Positions 46,903-57,430 of a stretch of DNA of 64,000 nucleotides are shown piece after piece. A model generated the notes under the pieces. The model saw only the letters and a program-made list of their open reading frames with translations. It was not told where the DNA came from and searched no databases. A program made the translations under genes and the position numbers. This DNA is from Posidonia oceanica (taxonomy: Eukaryota; Streptophyta; Magnoliopsida; Alismatales; Posidoniaceae). Each line of letters opens with the position of its first letter. Positions within the stretch are counted from its first letter, which is position 1. The stretch lies in assembly GCA_037176725.1 (NCBI GenBank), contig JAZBRS010000026.1, positions 153,089,501 to 153,153,500 on the forward strand. Direction: 5' to 3'.

Positions 46903-46914
46903 GATGCCCCTCCC
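46903..46914 (-). other. Tat-3 polypurine tract
   Basis: On the minus strand GGGAGGGGCATC stands directly before the LTR start TGTAGACACC. It primes plus-strand DNA synthesis in the family. The same tract is seen for Tat-4 (54203-54214). Confidence 0.8.
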
Positions 46915-47759
46915 TGAGCAAGGTCAAATGTAGTGAGACTGTGGCTCAGGGTAGAGAAGACACCCCTCCTGACGCCGGTAGGAGGCCAAAGTTACTGTTG
47001 GCATGAGCCACTTATTCGGTGGATACATCGAAAATCATGACTCGTTGCCACAATGCAGATGCAAATGTGGACACTAGGATGCGATGCCAATGCAAAGGCT
47101 AGTGTGCGATGCTAATGCTGATGTGATGCTTACACTAATGCTCATTGTGCTATACTCCATTGGGGGGAACACGGGCGATGCATGCACATGATAGTGTGGT
47201 AGAAAATGAAATGCAGAAGGTCACTGGGCAATGTAAAGGAATGCCGGACGACGAAGTGCGTTGAGCGGTGTACAGCTCTAGCACGGGGGTGCCATTCGCC
47301 AAGCTTTGCATGAGGCGAAGGCGATGCAGATGCTGAAAATAAGATGCTAAGGTTGTGCATGCGATGTCAGGGAAAGCAGAATGTGAGAGTCAGTGTGATG
47401 ACTACAGGGACTATAATAGCGCCATGAGAATGCAATGTAATGTGATGTTATGCAGTGGAATGTAATGTATATACAGTGTGACGCCGAGCACGCGAAACCG
47501 AGAAAACAATCCTGGTCGCGCACTACCGCGGGTGCCATCCAAAGCAGACAAGCTGCGTAGAGTTGCGAATGCTGAGGATGCTACCTTAAGTAATATGCGA
47601 ACCAAGGGTTCGAATCCTAGGTGCGCGATGTCCATGTGATGATAAGATGCAATACTAGTACTGACTCTACTAGGGACACAAGGAAGGTACATGATGACAT
47701 GCAATGAGATGCTATGATATGTAACAGAATGCTATTACACTACATGACGAAGGGGTGAT
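46915..47759 (-). other. Tat-3 internal 3' part, non-coding
   Basis: It aligns with 54215-55260 of Tat-4 (shared GAGCCACTTATTCGGTGGAT, ATGCCAATGCAAAGGCTAGT and GGGTTCGAATCCTAG). No gene is visible. The ATGCAATG-rich composition gives only short frames. Confidence 0.65.
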
Positions 47760-47960
47760 AAGTTAACAGACTTATCGCCGAATTGTTAGGGATTATCTGC
47801 CTTGTGAAGAGTTGACAGACTCATCGCTGGATAGTTAGGGATTATCGACCCTGTGAGGAGTTGACGGACTCATCGCTGGATAGTTAGGGGTATCAACCCG
47901 TGGGTGACATTTTAACAGGTGTCAACCGAGCAGTTAGGGCTTCCAACTCGAAGGAGGCGA
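47760..47960. repeat. Short array of GTTAGGG / GGACTCATCGCTGG units (Tat-3)
   Basis: Three to four ~56-bp units of GAGTTGACGGACTCATCGCTG / GATAGTTAGGGATTATC precede the large array. The same unit is strongly expanded in Tat-4 at 55.26-57.4 kb but stayed short here. A few units recur at 50085-50170. Confidence 0.75.
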
Positions 47961-48009
47961 AAGGTCCTTGCCCGCCCAGGACAAGGGAAACAAGCAGGAC
48001 CTCACGGAG

Positions 48010-49920
48010 CTACAAGAAAGACAAAAGGCTTGTCCTCGACCGAGGAAGCAAGCATGTGGACTCCGAGAGAGTCACGCAAAGAAGAAAAGGCTCGCCCTCG
48101 ACCGAGGAAGCAAGTATGCGAAAAGATAAAGGCTCGCCCTTGACCGAGGAAGCAAGCACACGGACTCCGGAGAGTCACGCAAGAAGAAAGGGCTCGCCCT
48201 CGATCGAGGAAGCAAGCACGCGGATTCCGGAGAGTCATGCAAGAAGAAAAAGCTCGCCCTCGACCGAGGAAGCAAGCACATGGAAAGACAAAGGCTCGCC
48301 CTCGACTGAGGAAGCAAGCACGTGGAAAGACAAAGGCTCGCCCTCGACTGAGGAAGCAAGCACACGGAAAGACAAAGGCTCGCCCTCGACCAAGGAAGCA
48401 AGCACGCAGACTCCGGGAGAGTCATGCAAGAAGGAAGGGCTCACCCTCGATCGAGGAAGCAATGACACAGACTCCGAAGAGTCACATAAGAAGAAAAGGC
48501 TCGCCCTCGATCGAGGAAGCAAGCACGTGGACTTCGGAGAGTCATGCAAGAAGAAAAGGCTTGCCCTCGATCGAGGAAGCAAGCAGGCGGGACCCTGAGA
48601 GGGTCAGGCAAAGTGACTGGCTTGTCCACGACCGAGGAAGCAAGCACGCAGACTCTGGAGAGTCACGTAAGGAGAAAGGCTCGCCCTCGACCGAGGAAGC
48701 AAGCAGGCGAGACTTCGGAGAGTCATGCAAGAAGGAAAGGCTCGCCCTTGACTTAGGAAGCAAGCATGCAGAAAGACAAAGGCTCGCCTTCGACCGAGGA
48801 AGCAAGCACGTAGACTCCAGGAGAGTCACGCAAGAAAGAAGGGCTCGCCCTCAACCGAGGAAGCAAGCACGTGGGAAGACAAAGGCTCACCCTCGATCGA
48901 GGAAGGAAGCACGTGGACTCTGGGAGAGTCACACGAAGCAACTAGCTTGTCCTTGATCAAGGAAGCAAGTAGGCGGGACTCCGACAGAGCCACGCAAAGA
49001 CAGAGCTCACCCTCGACCGAGGAAGCAAGCACGCGGACTCCAGAGAGTCACGCAAGAAGGAAGGGCTCGCCCTCAACTGAGGAAGCAAGCATGCGGACTC
49101 CGAAGAGTCATGCAAGGAGAAAAGCTCACCCTCGACCGAGGAAGCAAGCAGTTGGGTCCCTGGGAGGGTCACGCAAGGAGAAAGGCTTGCCCTCAACCGA
49201 GGAAGCAAGCATGCGGACTCCGGGAGAGTCACACAAGAAGGAAGGGCTCGCCCTCAACCGAGGAAGCAAGCACGCAGACTCCAGGAGAGTCATGCAAGAA
49301 GAAAAGGCTCGCCCTCGACCAAGGAAGCAAGCGCACCGACTCTAGGAGAGTCACGCAAGAAGAAAAGGCTCGCCCTCGACCGAGGAAGCAAGCACACAGA
49401 CTCCGGAGAGTCACACAAGGAGGAAGGCTCGCCCTCGACTGTGGAAGCAAGCACGCAGACTCTGGAGAGTCACGCAAGGAGAAAAGGCTCACTCTCGACT
49501 GAGGAAGCAAGCAGGCTTGTCCTTGCCCGAGGAAGCAAGCATGCAGACTTCGGGAGAGTCACGCAAGAAGAAAGGGCTCACCCTCGACCGAGGAAGCATG
49601 CACGCGGAAAGACAAAGGCTAGCCCTTGATCGAGGAAGCAAGCACGCAGACTCCGGAGAGTCATGCAAGAAGAAAGGGCTCTCCCTCGACTGACGAAGCA
49701 AGCACACGGAAAGACAAAGGCTCGCCCTCGACCAAGGAAGCAAGCACACGGACTTCGGGAGAGTCACGCAAGAAGGAAGGGCTCGCCCTCGACCGACGAA
49801 GCAAGCATGCAGGAAGACAAAGGCTTGCCCTTGACCGAGGAAGCAAGCATGCGGGAAGACAAAGGCTCGCCCTCGACCGAGGTAGCAAGCATGTGAACTC
49901 CGAGAGAGTCACACCAAGAA
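48010..49920. repeat. Large 60/42-bp minisatellite (Tat-3 3' region)
   Basis: More than 30 units built on GGCTCGCCCTCGACCGAGG / AAGCAAGCACGCGG / ACTCCGGAGAGTCACGCAAG. Full units are 60 bp. Short ones of 42 bp carry GAAAGACAAAGGCTCGCC instead. Both lengths are multiples of three, so several frames stay open for hundreds of codons on both strands. Each unit holds two dyads: CCTCGACCGAGG and GACTCCGGAGAGTC. The open frames have low-complexity content (GSPSTEEAST-type or LLPRSRASL-type) and no start context. I do not call them genes. Confidence 0.92.
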
Positions 49921-49974
49921 AAGGGGCTAGTCGGTAAGTACGTGGACTTACCGACCAAAAGAAAAGGGGGGTGA

Positions 49975-50916
49975 TACCATAGGGTAGTAAAAAAGATGCC
50001 CCTGGTATCGAGAAGGGATACCAGGGGACAACTGAAGCGCCCTTGGCATCAGAAAAATGGAGAATGCGGGCAAAACTGACATGTTTGCCAACCGAGTAGT
50101 TAGGGGTACCAACCTGATGCAGACATTTTGACAGGCGTCAACCAGGCAGTTAGAGCTGCCAGCCTGATGTAGGGATGATGGATGTAAGGGCTCACTGTGC
50201 GGGATGTGCAATGCCGATGGGGAATGTAGTGGGTAAATGCAAGGGAAAATGCGGGGGCCCATTGTGGTGGGTGTGCAATGGTCTCAAAGATGGCACGCGA
50301 TGTAGCGTCACAGAGTGACAAACGATGGACATGCCGGTCATCAAGGACCTGCCAACGCGGTGGGCGGCAAAATTTTGAAAAGCGTGGAGCCTCTAAGCGA
50401 GGTCAAGCAAAAAGTGCTCGTCCTTGGCTCCAGTTTTCGAAAACAGGAAGAAGGGAAAATAGATTATTATAGCATATTGTATTTTTGGTGGCTTCAGATT
50501 CAAAGCAGCTGTTTGGTAAGAGGATGCTTCTACACTTTCTGACTCAGCGGATTCTTGATCCTCGAGCAACGCTATGTCGAGTTGTGGTCGGTGGCTCTCT
50601 TTGACCTCCTGGTATCAGGGAATAGAGGTGCGCAAGGTGGGATCTCGCTGACGGGCCAGAGTCCCTGCACCTCAGTCACATACTCATGGGTGCACCCTGA
50701 GCCTTTTGCAGCCGCGATGTCCATCAGAACATGCAACTGCGCAAATGCCCTAACTGGTTCGGGCTCTCTTTGACCTCCTAGTATCAGAGAATAGAGGTGC
50801 GCTAGGTGGGATCTCGCTGATGGGCCAGAGTCCCTGCACCTCAGTCACATACTCATTCTTAGCTTGGGATGAGGCCTTAGCTTTGCAAAACATAGCCTTT
50901 GACTGCATGTAGGTGG
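49975..50916 (-). other. Tat-3 internal, non-coding, with a ~170-bp tandem duplication
   Basis: It is homologous to 57000-57860 of Tat-4 (GACATGCCGGTCATCAAGGACC, TTTTGAAAAGCGTGGAGCCTC, GATGAGGCCTTAGCTTTGCA). A block beginning GGCTCTCTTTGACCTCCTGG at 50591 is repeated at 50762, to ACATACTCAT. The homology to Tat-4 ends abruptly near 50910, where another LTR starts. Confidence 0.7.
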
Positions 50917-51681
50917 TGTGAACGCCTAATCCCTTTGGGTCGGACCGATGAGGACCTAGACAGAGAGAGGTCTTCACGGATAGCGACGTGAAGAAGGAAA
51001 ACAAAAGATAAAGCAAAACGGAGTCGCCACCAAGTCTATTCAATCGGGAGACGAGGAAAATCGAGGAAAGCATAGAAAACATGCAAGTGGATGCGATGCT
51101 ATGCAAAATAAAATGACTCGTGCCAAGTACGAGAGCAAAATGATCATTGCGGGTCCAAAGAAAGGGTAAGGACTCCTGTTACGTGCAGGGAAGGTGTTAG
51201 GCACCCCTGACATGCCTGAGGAATCGGTCTTTCATGGCTAATCTCGCTCGCATTTACAGGATTATCGGCAATGATTGCCTAACTGCACGCCCACCGGGTG
51301 AGGGATGCTATGCCATGCTATGGATGCTCTAAATGCATAAATGCCTGAATGCCATGTATGGAAAATTAAATGTACAGTCTATGTGCTCAGCAACGCTGCC
51401 AGTGTTCCGAACCGGGCATGCCCTGGTTCGTAAGAACTCCAGACAGTAAGCATCACTGTCCTAAATACGATGTAGGTGAGAAATCAAAACGCCAAAGAAA
51501 CCATGCAATGCGAATAGCGACATGCGATGGAAAACAAGTTCGAGGTAGAAAACCACGAGAAGGCGGGCGATACAAGGTGCAAAATAGGAAACAAGGGTCC
51601 GGTAGCATGCATGGGTGTCAAGGCATGTACCAGAGGCAACAAAATGCGGAAAGCGACAACCAAAACGAAATCGACGCTGAA
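50917..51681 (-). mobile_element. Partial Tat-family LTR (minus strand), interrupted by Tat-4
   Basis: It carries the family's end blocks in order: a TGTGAACGCC edge (about 50917), CGGAGTCGCCACCAAGTC, GGTAAGGACTCCTGTTACG, AAGGTGTTAGGCACCCC, then the block with AACCATGCAATGCGAATAGC. It breaks at 51681, where the next LTR begins. No primer-binding site precedes it, so it is either a 3' LTR end or a solo LTR inserted into Tat-3. The remainder should lie beyond the right edge of the window. Confidence 0.75.
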
Positions 51682-52556
51682 AATAGTTGTGACCGTCCGC
51701 TGCTCGGGCCCACAGCGGTCCTCGCAACACTGCCATAGCTCGCGATGCGATCGTGCCGTGAGAGAGGGAGGGAAGCCGCGGTCAACAATGAATCCAAGGA
51801 GAAACTCGACTCGAAAACACTGGAAAAACGTGAATAAAATAAAGATAAGACAAAAGGGAGTCACCACCTAGTCTATTATGGGGAAGACGAGGAAAACCAT
51901 GGAAAAGCATAGAAAACAAGCAAATGAATGCAATGCTATGCAGAAAGGATGACTTGTGCCAAAGACGAGGGCAAAATAGTCACTGCGGGCCAAAGAAAGG
52001 GTAAGGACTCCAGTTACGTGCAGGGAAGGTGTTAGGCACCCCCGACACACCTGAGGAATCGGTCTTTCTTGGCTAAATGCTCGCATTTGCAGGAATTCGA
52101 CAAGTGATTCCCTTTTAGTGCACGTCCAAGGGATGAGGAATGCTAATGCCATGCTATGATTGCTAAAAGGTATGCCTGAATGCCTAAATGCCACGTATGG
52201 GGAATTAAACGTGCATCCTATGTGCTCAGCAACGCTACTTGTGTTTTGAATCGGGCAAACCCTGGTTCGTGAGAACTCCAAACAATAAACATCACTGCCC
52301 TAAATGCTTTGCAGGCGATAAAACAAAACAGCGTCGAAAACCAAGCAATGCGAGGAGCGACATGCGATGGAAATCGAGTAAAACAAGTCCGAGGCGAAAA
52401 AAAACACGGGAAAGCGGGCTATGCAAGGCGTAAAACCGAAAATAAGGGTCTGACAGCACCCATGGATGTCAAGGCACGTACCGGAGTGACTAGGTGTGGA
52501 AAACAATGATCGAATCGAGAAATCATGATTAAAACAGAATGCAACAGGTTTAAAAC

Positions 52557-53322
52557 ATTGGACGCTGATATCACCAGCGTCCAACGTTGGACGTTGGGAA
52601 CTTCAGTGTCCAACACCTGGAGGTCTGATTTTTGAAAAATGATGCATGCATGCTATGATAAACAATGATCTAAATGCAATGCAGTAACTGGGGATGCACA
52701 AGACAAGCTATGCAATCAAAATAAGAAGCTGGAATGCAAAGGAACAAAGTGATCAAGCATCAGCAGAATAAACACCAAACAGAAACGTTGGATGCTTACT
52801 ACCATGCGTCCAACGTTGGATGTAGGTATACCAAGCGTCCAACGAGCAAGACAGATTTAGACAGTAAAACACACTTGAATTAAAATGCATTTAAGAAGCT
52901 ATGCACAAGATCCAAGGCATGGTAGTGGTGTGTGTGTGTGTGTTAATGCAAGCTTAGAGTAACATGATCATAAAATGATTGATTGCATTATAAGAGAAAA
53001 TAAGCTAAAAGAGGACAGGGACGTTGGACGTTGGGAACGGCAGCGTCCTACGTTGGACGTGCCAAGTTCCAGCGTCCAACACCCTGAACCAAGACTAAGC
53101 AGAAGTGCAGCTAAGTAGACATGCATTTAAGGAGAAATTAAACATGGTATTACAGCACAAGTGGATGCATGCGTGTGAGAGGTGTGTGCACAGATTCAGT
53201 CATTAACAAGCATTTTAATCTACTTGCAAAAGAAGGAAAAAAGCAGCAAAAAGAACAACAGGACGTTGGACGCTGGGTATGGTAGCCTCCTATGTTGGAC
53301 GCACCAGCTCCGGCGTCCTACA
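52557..53322. repeat. Hairpin modules D1-D4 in the Tat-4 LTR
   Basis: Modules lie at 52557-52615, 52785-52843, 53021-53080 and 53263-53322, each ~60 bp, with starts 228, 236 and 242 bases apart. The plan is the same as in the plus LTR: GTTGGACGC-n-GCGTCCAACGTTGGACG-n-GCGTCCAACA. Confidence 0.85.
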
Positions 53323-53993
53323 CGTCGCGTTGCCTCAAATCATGCACAGATGCTCAAATGGATTGAAAACTTGAAATTAGCTAGCCAACAAGTAGGAGCA
53401 TGCAACAAGGATCATAAACATGTATTTAACGCAAGAAATCACTGAATAGTTTGCTCTACCCGCCTCCTCCCTCTAGCCACCAGAGTTCATGGCTTTTCTG
53501 GCCACTAGAGCGTCCAGAATGCCATGAAGTCAGACTATGGAGCTTCACGAGGTTGAGGGAGGAGTGAGGAGCCAAGGAGGAGGGGGTACCTACCTAGGAT
53601 TGGCGCCGAAGATGCTGCGGCGGAGGTGTGCGGTCGGTCGGAGTCGGCGGTGGAGGTGAGCTTGTTGGCTGGTCTGGAGGCTCGGGAAACGTGCGGGAAG
53701 CTCCGGTGGGCTCTCAGGAATGCTTCTGGATCGTACAAGGTGGCTCGGAGGCTATGGTTGTGCTCGGTTCTCTCTGAATTTCACAGGCAAGTGTGGCTGT
53801 TTCGTCCCTCAGAGGGAGATGGGTTCATGAGTTGGTTTTTCTTTTGTCCAGTCCTGCCAGAGGGGTGCTGGTGGCAGGGTAAGGTGGAGAGGAGGTCGTG
53901 GGATGGCAGGAGCATGGGATGGCAGGTCGTGGGTGGTGTCAGAGGTCAGAGGAGCAAGGGAGAGGACATGGGATGGCAGGTTGCAGTTGCAGG

Positions 53994-54053
53994 GCGTTGG
54001 ACGTGCACCTGGATGCATCCAACGTTGGACGCTGCCTATTGTAGCATCCAACA
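53994..54053. repeat. Hairpin module D5 in the Tat-4 LTR
   Basis: CGTTGGACGTGCACCTGGATG / CATCCAACGTTGGACGCTGC / GCATCCAACA. It stands ~150 bases from the TG end, after a ~670-base gap from D4. The plus LTR shows the same gap between M1 and M2. Confidence 0.82.
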
Positions 54054-54202
54054 CTCCAAAGAGGTGTTTGGTTTGTTTTTGTGGGATTTTGGTGGATTTA
54101 GGTGTAGGTTAGGGTTTGGATGGGGTTTTGGGTCTGCCATACTAGAATCCGAGCAAGCATCCGAAGAAATCCGCCGCCTGGTGTCAAAATGAGGTGTCTA
54201 CA

Positions 54203-54214
54203 AATGCCCCTCCC
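54203..54214 (-). other. Tat-4 polypurine tract
   Basis: On the minus strand GGGAGGGGCATT stands directly before the LTR start TGTAGACACC. Confidence 0.78.
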
Positions 54215-54771
54215 TGAGCGAGGTCAAGGGGACCGAGGCCGCTGCTTAGGGTTGACAAGACACCCCCTCTAACACTAAAAATGGGCCAGTTTTTATTAAC
54301 GTGAGTCACTTACTTGGTGGATGCACCAAAAATCATGACTTGTCGTCGAATGCAGATGCATGCGAACACTAGGATGCTGTGCCAATGCAAAGACTAGTGC
54401 ACGGTGTTGATGCAGATGTGATGCCTACGCTAATGCTCATTGCGCTGTACTCCTCTAGGGGAAAAATGGGTGATGCATGCACATGGTTGGGGCGAAAAAA
54501 TGCAATGCAAGCTCGCCGGGCAATACTTCGAGAAAGCTGGACGATTTAAGTGCGCAGAGCGGTGTACAACTCTAGCACGGGGGTGCCATTCGCTGGGAAC
54601 TCCTCGAGGTGAAGGCGATGCAAGTGTTGAAAGTAAGATGCTGTGATGTGCATGCGGTGATGGGCACGTAATGCCCGGGAAATGGAGTGTGGAAGTTGGT
54701 GTAATGACTACGGAGAAGTAGCAGCGCAATAAGGATGCAAATGTTATGCAATGTTATGCAGTGAAATGCAG

Positions 54772-55240
54772 TGTATCAATAGTGGAATGCCGGGCACGCG
54801 GAACCGAGAAAATGATCCTGGGGCCACACACTACTGCGGGTGCCATCCAAAGCCGACAAGCTGCGAAAGTCTAGCGGGTGCTGAGGATGGTACCTTAGGC
54901 AATACGCTAGCCAAGGGTTCGAATCCCAAGCACGCGAGGTCCGTGTGATGATGAGATGCAATACTAGGACTGACTCTACGGAGGATACGAGAAAGCTATA
55001 TGATGATATGCAAATGAGATGCAGTGAAATGCAGTGTATAAATAGTGGAACGCCGGGCACGCAGAACCGAGAAAACGATCCTGGGGCTACACACTACTGT
55101 GGGCACCATCCAAAGCCGGCAAGCTGCAAAAGTCCTGCAGGTGCCAAGGATGTAACCTTAAGCAATACACAAGCCAGGGGTTCAAATCCTAAGCACGTGA
55201 TGTTCGTGTAATGATGAAATGCTAATGCCATGTAACAGAA
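54772..55240. repeat. ~258-bp tandem duplication (Tat-4)
   Basis: A block from GTGTATCAATAGTGGAATGCC to the GAGATGCAGTGAAATGCA region is repeated from 55030. Each copy has a GGGTTCGAATCCC-like box (54915 and 55177). Tat-3 has one copy (47480-47640). Confidence 0.82.
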
Positions 55241-55259
55241 TGCTATTACACTACGACGA

Positions 55260-57430
55260 ATGGGTGATAAGTTAACGGACCTATTGCCGGATAGTTAGGG
55301 AATATCGGCCCCCTAAGGAGTTGACGGACTCCTCACCAGATAGTTAGGGCTAATAGCCCGATGAGGAGTTAATGGACTCATCGCCGGATAGTTAGGCTAT
55401 CAGTCCGATGAGGAGTTAACAGACTCATCGCTGGATAGTTAGGGCTATCAGCCCGAATGGAGGTGAGATGATACCAAGGGGCTGCCAGACACACCTGGTA
55501 TCGAAGGCATTGACAGGCCAGCGAGTCTGTCAAGCAAGAGAGGTGGTGACAAGTGGGACGACTTGTAACCACGAATGCAATGGGAATAGCATACCCGAAG
55601 GTGTGGTAGAGGTCCGTAGATGCTCCCGTAACAGTTGGGGATGTCAGCCCGATGCAGATGGAGATGGGATACCATGGGGCAGCAAATAAAGATGCCCCTG
55701 GTCTCGGTGAATGATACTAGGGTATAGCCGAAGCGCCCGTGGCATCAAAATGCAAAGTGAAGGCAAAACTAACGAGTTTGTCGGTCGAGTAGTTAGGGGT
55801 ACTAGCCCGGTGGTGAGTTAACGGACTCATCGTCGGATAGTTAGAGCTATCAGCCCGATAAGGACACTTCGACGGACGTCAACCAAGCAGTTAGGGCTGC
55901 CAGCTCGAATAAACATGAAGAACTAGACAGGATAATGGATGTCAACCGAGCAGTTAGGGCTATCGGCCCAGTGATGAGTTAACGGACTCATCGCTGGATA
56001 GTTAGGGTTATCAGCCTGCTGAGGAGTTGACAGACTCATCACCGGATAGTTAGGGCTATCAGCCCGATGAGGAGTTAACGGACTCATCACCAGATAGTTA
56101 GGGCTATCAGCCCGAATGGGGGTGAGATGTTACCAAGGGGTTGGCAGACGCACCCGGTATTGAAGGCATTGACAGGCCAGCGAGTCTGTCAGGCAAGAGA
56201 GGTGGTGACAAGTGGGACGACTTGTAACCACGAATGCAACGGGAATACCATACCTGAAGGTGTGGCAGAGGTCCGTAGACGCTCCCGTAACAGTTGGGGA
56301 TGTTAGCCTGATGCAAATAGAGATGGGATACCATGGGGCAGCAAAATAAAGATGCCCCTGGTATCGGTGAACGATACCAGGGGACAACTAAAGCGCCCGT
56401 GGCATCAAAATGCAAAGTGGAGGCAAAGCTAATGAGTTTGTCGGCCGAGTAGTTAGGGGTACCAGCTCGATGGTGAGTTAACGGACTCATCGCCGAATAG
56501 TTAGGGCTATCAGCCCGATAAAGACACTTTGACGGGCGTCAACCGAGCAGTTAGGGCTGCTAGCCCGAATAAACATGAAGAACTAGACAGGATAACGAAT
56601 GTCAACCGAGCAGTTAGGGCTGCCGGCCCAGTGATGAGTTAACGGACTCATCGCCGAATAGTTAGGGTTATCAACCCATTGAGGAGTTGACGGACTCATC
56701 ACCGGATAGTTAGGGCTATCAGCCCGATGAGGAGTTAACAGACTCATCGCCAGATAGTTAGGGCTATCAGCCCGAATGGGGGTGAGATGTTACCAAGGGG
56801 TTGGCAGACGCACCCGGTATTGAAGGCATTGACAGGCCAGCGAGTCTGTCAGGCAAGAGAGGTGGTGACAAGTGGGACGACTTGTAACCATGAATGCAAC
56901 GGGAATACCATACCCGAAGGAGTGGTAGAGGTCCGTAGACGCTCCCGTAACAATTGGGGATGTCAGCCCGATGCAGATGGAGATGGGATACCATGGGGCA
57001 ACAAAATAAAAATGCCCCTGGTATCAGTGAACGATACTAGGGGACAGCCAAAGCGTCTGTGGCATCAAAATGCAAAGTGGAGGCAAAACTAACGAGTTTG
57101 TCGACCGAGTAGTTATGGGTACTAGCCCAGTGGTGAGTTAACAGACTCATCGTTGGATAGTTAGGGCTATCAGCTCGATAAAGACACTTTGTCGAGCGTC
57201 AACTGAGCAGTTAGGGCTACCAGCCCGAATAAACATGAAGAACTAGACAGGATAACAGATGTCAACCAAGCAGTTAGGGCTACCGGCCCAGTGATGAGTT
57301 AATGGACTCATCGCCGGATAGTTAGGGCTATCAGCCTAGTAAAGACATTTTGACCGGCGTCAACCAGGCAGTTAGGGCTACTAGCCTGGTGCATAGGAAT
57401 GCACGATGATGCAGAGAAGAAAACAGGAAT
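55260..57430. repeat. Higher-order minisatellite, ~660-bp period (Tat-4)
   Basis: The basic unit (~55 bp) is GAGTTAACGGACTCATCGCC / GGATAGTTAGGGCTATCAGCCCG. It holds the dyad GGGCTATCAGCCC and variants (GGGCTGCCAGCCCG). A larger period of 659-660 bp is superimposed: the block GGTGAGATG.TACCAAGGGG...GACAGGCCAGCGAGTCTGTC starts at about 55459, 56118 and 56778. Frames within it are accidental. Confidence 0.92.

Larger units (their letters stand above)
51682..54202 (-). mobile_element. Tat-4 3' LTR (minus strand)
   Basis: In minus orientation it starts TGTAGACACCTCATTTTGAC (complement of 54183-54202), right after a polypurine tract, and ends near AATAGTTGTGACC at 51682. The first ~650 bases match the right-edge LTR (63328-64000) almost base for base, so the two are the LTR pair of one element. 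It contains five double-hairpin modules (52557-54053) and telomere-like GGTTAGGGTTTGG near 54105. No gene. Confidence 0.9.

Noticed and set aside
47900..49940. Long open frames (up to ~240 codons) on both strands, such as GSPSTEEAST repeats
   Set aside because: They follow from a stop-poor minisatellite with units divisible by three. They occur in competing frames and both strands, with no domain or promoter.
47606..55190. tRNA-like box GGGTTCGAATCCC at 47606, 54915 and 55177
   Set aside because: The arms around the loop do not pair into a proper T stem and no acceptor stem or A box is convincing. It is a repeated internal block of Tat-3/Tat-4, not a tRNA gene.
48010..57430. CRISPR-like repeat-spacer arrays
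   Set aside because: The arrays have no unique spacers and lie within plant retroelements. They are minisatellites.
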